Source of the DNA: JBNKHG01 sp050290225
GTDB taxonomy: Bacteria; Pseudomonadota; Gammaproteobacteria; Pseudomonadales; Cellvibrionaceae
Assembly (NCBI GenBank): GCA_050290225.1
Contig: JBNKHG010000014.1
Span: 1-32,783 of the forward strand
DNA length: 32,783 bases
Reading direction: 5' to 3'
Shown: piece after piece, positions 30,977 to 32,783 of the stretch
How positions within the stretch are numbered: position 1 is the first letter of the stretch
Layout of the letters: the number at the start of each line of letters is the position of its first letter
The notes under the pieces: model-generated
The model's input: only the letters and a program-made list of their open reading frames with translations
What the model was told of the DNA's origin: nothing
Database searches by the model: none
Position numbers and translations under genes: made by a program

Positions 30977-31163
30977 ATATTGCGAGCAGTGGCTGGATGA
31001 CAGGTCAGCGCATTGAAGTATCTGGAGGTCAAGCCCTTTGAAAATACGTGGTCGTTCGCAAGAGCGGCCACAAGACCTTTGAGTAGTGGCGTACTAGGGC
31101 TGAATCTGGCACATCAGAAGGTGCTCTCAGATAACTCATCTATTCGATAAGATTATCCAAGTC
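30977..31163. other. Junction between the nosD remnant and the integron array
   Basis: No gene recognised. The in-frame peptide upstream of the nosD remnant is Cys- and Ser-rich and unlike NosD, suggesting inserted or rearranged DNA. This is the distal edge of the cassette array. Confidence 0.45.
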
Positions 31164-31237
31164 AAATAACGTTTGAGTTCACCCGCGCGAACCCGCGAAG
31201 CGGTTGCCGCGTCGGGTGGAACGATTTGTTGGGGGCC
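31164..31237 (-). other. attC recombination site 3 (after the GFA cassette)
   Basis: Read on the minus strand: R'' GCCCCCAAC, then a long imperfect hairpin in which GTTCCACCCG pairs with CGGGTGAAC with one extra-helical base, then R' AACGTTATTTG. About 74 bp. It follows the GFA gene stop by 14 bp. The R' box deviates from GTTRRRY, as is common at a last site. Confidence 0.7.
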
Positions 31238-31250
31238 AGTGCCTGAGCGC

Positions 31251-31658
31251 CTACGGCGCCTCAAGCGATGCACCATAGCCTTGAAACTTCTCCATCTTTT
31301 CAAGATCTCCGATTTCGTAGTAACTCCCTTTTTCTTCAATGAAAATGTGTGCGACGACCTTGAGATCGTGTTTGGTGTCGATCGAACCTGCATAGATACT
31401 CACGCGATCCCCCGAGCCAGGTTTCCAGAATAGCGTGCTACCGCATAAGTGACAGAATCCGCGCTCTGCAATATCGGAAGAACGAAACCAGCGAAGACCT
31501 CGGTCTTCCACAATATTCAGATGCTCAGGCCGAACCGCAGTCGCAGCCGTAAAATGGCCGCTCGCCTTTCGGCATTCGGTGCAATGGCACGCAACAATAT
31601 CCCGCAGGGGGCCGTGCACTTCATAGCGAACGGCCTTACACATACAGCTACCTTTCAT
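31251..31658 (-). CDS. GFA-family (CENP-V/glutathione-dependent formaldehyde-activating) protein, integron cassette gene
   Basis: A 135-residue protein from the ATG at 31658 (MKGSCMCKAVRYEVHG), 5 bases after AGGAG; GTG and ATG codons immediately upstream sit too close to the ribosome site. Seen: the GFA zinc-ligand pattern CMC, ACHCTECRKASGHF and GFCHLCGSTLFW, with RWFRSSDIAERGF between them. The family includes Gfa and many proteins of unknown substrate. The gene is bounded by attC sites on both sides and shares their orientation, so it is a mobile cassette. GFA genes are frequent passengers of environmental integrons. Confidence 0.9.
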   Translation of the reverse strand: MKGSCMCKAVRYEVHGPLRDIVACHCTECRKASGHFTAATAVRPEHLNIVEDRGLRWFRSSDIAERGFCHLCGSTLFWKPGSGDRVSIYAGSIDTKHDLKVVAHIFIEEKGSYYEIGDLEKMEKFQGYGASLEAP

Positions 31659-31693
31659 CATCACTCCTAAGGTCGGATGGACCTGTTCCTGAC

Positions 31694-31771
31694 GCCCAAC
31701 GCCGCAATGTGGGGCTACCGCAACAGAGCGAAGCGACGTTTAGGCAGTTCCACACGATTGCCTTGTTAAAA
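31694..31771 (-). other. attC recombination site 2 (after the 97-residue cassette gene)
   Basis: Read on the minus strand: R'' TTTTAAC, L'' region CAATCGTGTGG, an internal stem, L' CCACATTG, then R' GTTGGGC, which fits GTTRRRY. About 78 bp. The two arms pair with an extra-helical base, the hallmark of attC folding. Confidence 0.85.
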
Positions 31772-31775
31772 CTGA

Positions 31776-32069
31776 TTAACCCCATTGCTCAAATAGCTCC
31801 CCAGAAGACAAAGCATCTAAAAATACTTTTTGCTCTTCCGTAACTAGTTTTCTTGGGGTATAACCATGCTCATCTGGTTCAGCTAGCAATCTAAATTTGG
31901 TTTCCATAGCTACTTGAGAAAGCGCTGCTCGCTCTTCATCAGACATGGCTTCGAAGTATTCCGGCAAAGACTCTTGCATTTTTACAGAATAATCTAAATC
32001 CACGATATCCTCTCCAGTAAACAAGAGGAACCAAATATACTCGAATGATAATTCAGCTAATGTTTTCAT
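31776..32069 (-). CDS. Integron cassette gene, unknown function
   Basis: A 97-residue acidic, soluble protein (starts MKTLAELSFEYIWFLLF; mid part MSDEERAALSQVAMETKF; ends SSGELFEQWG). No family recognised. The DNA is markedly more AT-rich than the core genes to the left. The start codon lies 8 bp inside the cassette from the core site and the stop 4 bp before the attC, the usual compact cassette layout. Its two core boxes (GTTAAAA at the start, TTTTAAC at the end) are exact complements, as expected for one circularised cassette. Confidence 0.75.
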   Translation of the reverse strand: MKTLAELSFEYIWFLLFTGEDIVDLDYSVKMQESLPEYFEAMSDEERAALSQVAMETKFRLLAEPDEHGYTPRKLVTEEQKVFLDALSSGELFEQWG

Positions 32070-32077
32070 ATTTGTAG

Positions 32078-32175
32078 TTTTAACGCCTCAAACACCGGCT
32101 TGGTGAAGTTGGCGGCTTTTTTGGAACAAAAAAGGTGACAGCTTTACCAAGTCCGCGTGCTTTGACTTGTTATGC
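32078..32175 (-). other. attC recombination site 1 (after the 157-residue cassette gene)
   Basis: Read on the minus strand: R'' GCATAAC, then CAAAGCACG and CGGACTTGG; an internal AAAAAAG hairpin; CCAAGCCGGTG and TTTGAG; then R' GTTAAAA. About 98 bp with nearly complete self-complementarity, the clearest attC in the window. Confidence 0.9.
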
Positions 32176-32178
32176 GAT

Positions 32179-32652
32179 TTACTCACCTGCAATTTTCTCT
32201 GCCAATTTGGCCAATACACTTGCTGTTGATTCATTGTAATTGGATACATCAAAATCGTTTGCAAGACACTCGAAAGTTGAATCATGGAAAAATACAACGA
32301 AGTGCCTATGAGTGTAATTTGTGCCAGGAAATACTTTTTGGTTCTGTTGAGACAACTCTTTTGGCCAGGGAGAGTCAAGAACCTCATAAAAATCGTAGAA
32401 CCCGCCAACCTCTTCGAAGTACATATTTAAGGGGTGGCCTTCGGCCGCTTCATCGTTAGGGTAGCCAAACTTAGATTGTAAGCACCCTTTAAACTCGATA
32501 ACACCAACCCCGCTATCCGTGAACAGACTATCGGAATTTTCCTTCATGGCATTAAATAGCAAATAAGTTGAATATTCACTTTGCAACACGACGGCACCAG
32601 AAACAGCAGCTTCTGGCTTTATTCCGATATTAATTAATTTTACTGAAGTCAT
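32179..32652 (-). CDS. Integron cassette gene, unknown function
   Basis: A 157-residue protein from the ATG at 32652 (MTSVKLINIGIKPEAAVSGA), preceded by AGAGAG. The frame is open further upstream, but that part is the 3' end of the group II intron. Seen: HRHFVVFFHDSTFECLAND near the C-terminus and GVGVIEFKGCLQSKFGYPND mid-protein; an alpha/beta protein without signal or membrane segment. No family recognised. AT-rich, and it ends 4 bp before attC site 1, as cassette genes do. Confidence 0.75.
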   Translation of the reverse strand: MTSVKLINIGIKPEAAVSGAVVLQSEYSTYLLFNAMKENSDSLFTDSGVGVIEFKGCLQSKFGYPNDEAAEGHPLNMYFEEVGGFYDFYEVLDSPWPKELSQQNQKVFPGTNYTHRHFVVFFHDSTFECLANDFDVSNYNESTASVLAKLAEKIAGE

Positions 32653-32667
32653 GTCTCTCTTTGCGCA

Positions 32668-32783
32668 GTCGTGGTAGGAACGCCGGTCACCCAACGCCCC
32701 CCACACAGATCCCCGCATGAAGTTTTCCCTCACGGGGCTCCTCAGTCATACTCGCTTCCGCGCCAGCTACGTTTGCCATGATA
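32668..32783 (-). mobile_element. 3' end of a group II intron (domains V and VI), continuing beyond the window
   Basis: On the minus strand, 32740-32707 is a 34-base domain V: GAGCCCCG with the AGC triad, stem TGAGG, GAAAA loop, CTTCA, 2-base bulge TG, CGGGGATC. Domain VI follows (GGGGGCGTTGG paired with CCGGCGTTCC) and the 3' end CCTACCACGAC. The intron would end at 32668 (AC). A minus-strand frame reads through domain V (MTEEPREGKLHAGICVGG) to TGA at 32687-32689, possibly the tail of the intron-encoded reverse transcriptase. The 3' exon begins TGCGC, compatible with the TGC of a GTTATGC attC core, so it is probably of the class C-attC type. Confidence 0.75.

Noticed and set aside
32653..32733. 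N-terminal extension of the 157-residue cassette protein
   Set aside because: These codons overlap domains V and VI of the group II intron; the ATG at 32652 lies just inside the 3' exon with a ribosome site.

Overview
The window is a stretch of gammaproteobacterial chromosome. The minCDE order, a proteobacterial bkdR/bkdA1A2B arrangement, nosDFYL-type genes and fairly high GC suggest a marine relative of the Cellvibrionales (Microbulbifer-like). That placement is an inference from gene content; there is no rRNA marker here. The left ~19.7 kb reads as ordinary, densely packed core genome. The right ~13 kb is a mosaic of gene remnants, an insertion sequence, small gene blocks and integron cassettes.

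Left part. A minus-strand block holds the branched-chain 2-oxoacid dehydrogenase genes bkdA1-bkdA2-bkdB (E1 alpha, E1 beta, E2), followed by a Hanks-type protein kinase in the place where an E3 gene is often found. A divergent Lrp-type regulator (bkdR) is preceded by a leucine-rich 30-codon leader ORF that ends one base before its start codon. Next come a tungstate/molybdate-type periplasmic binding protein without transporter genes, overlapping a membrane GGDEF-EAL protein (likely a ligand-sensing c-di-GMP module); a class I glutamine amidotransferase; minC-minD-minE; and a small exported protein. A LolD-like ATPase, an FtsX-type permease and a secreted lipocalin/CrtC-like protein (AttH type) follow, then a membrane PAS protein that looks like a histidine kinase but has Gln at the phospho-acceptor position and degraded N, G1 and G2 boxes.

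Right part. A fragment of a zinc alcohol dehydrogenase is cut exactly at the terminal repeat of a 1.15-kb insertion sequence. Then come two unidentified coding remnants; a LysR-DoxX-pirin-glutathionyl-hydroquinone reductase cluster (compare E. coli yqjFG/yhaJK) ending in an NmrA-like fragment; a TonB-receptor fragment; a TetR/ABC1-kinase pair bracketed by GGGGACATT-type sequences; a tRNA-Leu(CAA)-like fragment; and a nosF-nosY-nosL set whose nosD survives only as about 50 C-terminal codons.

Right edge. From about 31.16 kb the sequence is an integron cassette array on the minus strand. Three attC sites follow three single-gene cassettes (a GFA-family protein and two unknowns), with complementary core boxes that match cassette by cassette. 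At the extreme right is the 3' end of a group II intron (domains V and VI), apparently inserted at the next attC core. No integron integrase is visible, so this is either the body of an integron reaching beyond the window or a cluster of attC sites lacking an integrase.

Short tandem repeats (7 to 27 bp units, 3 to 5 copies) recur at gene ends and promoters throughout the window.
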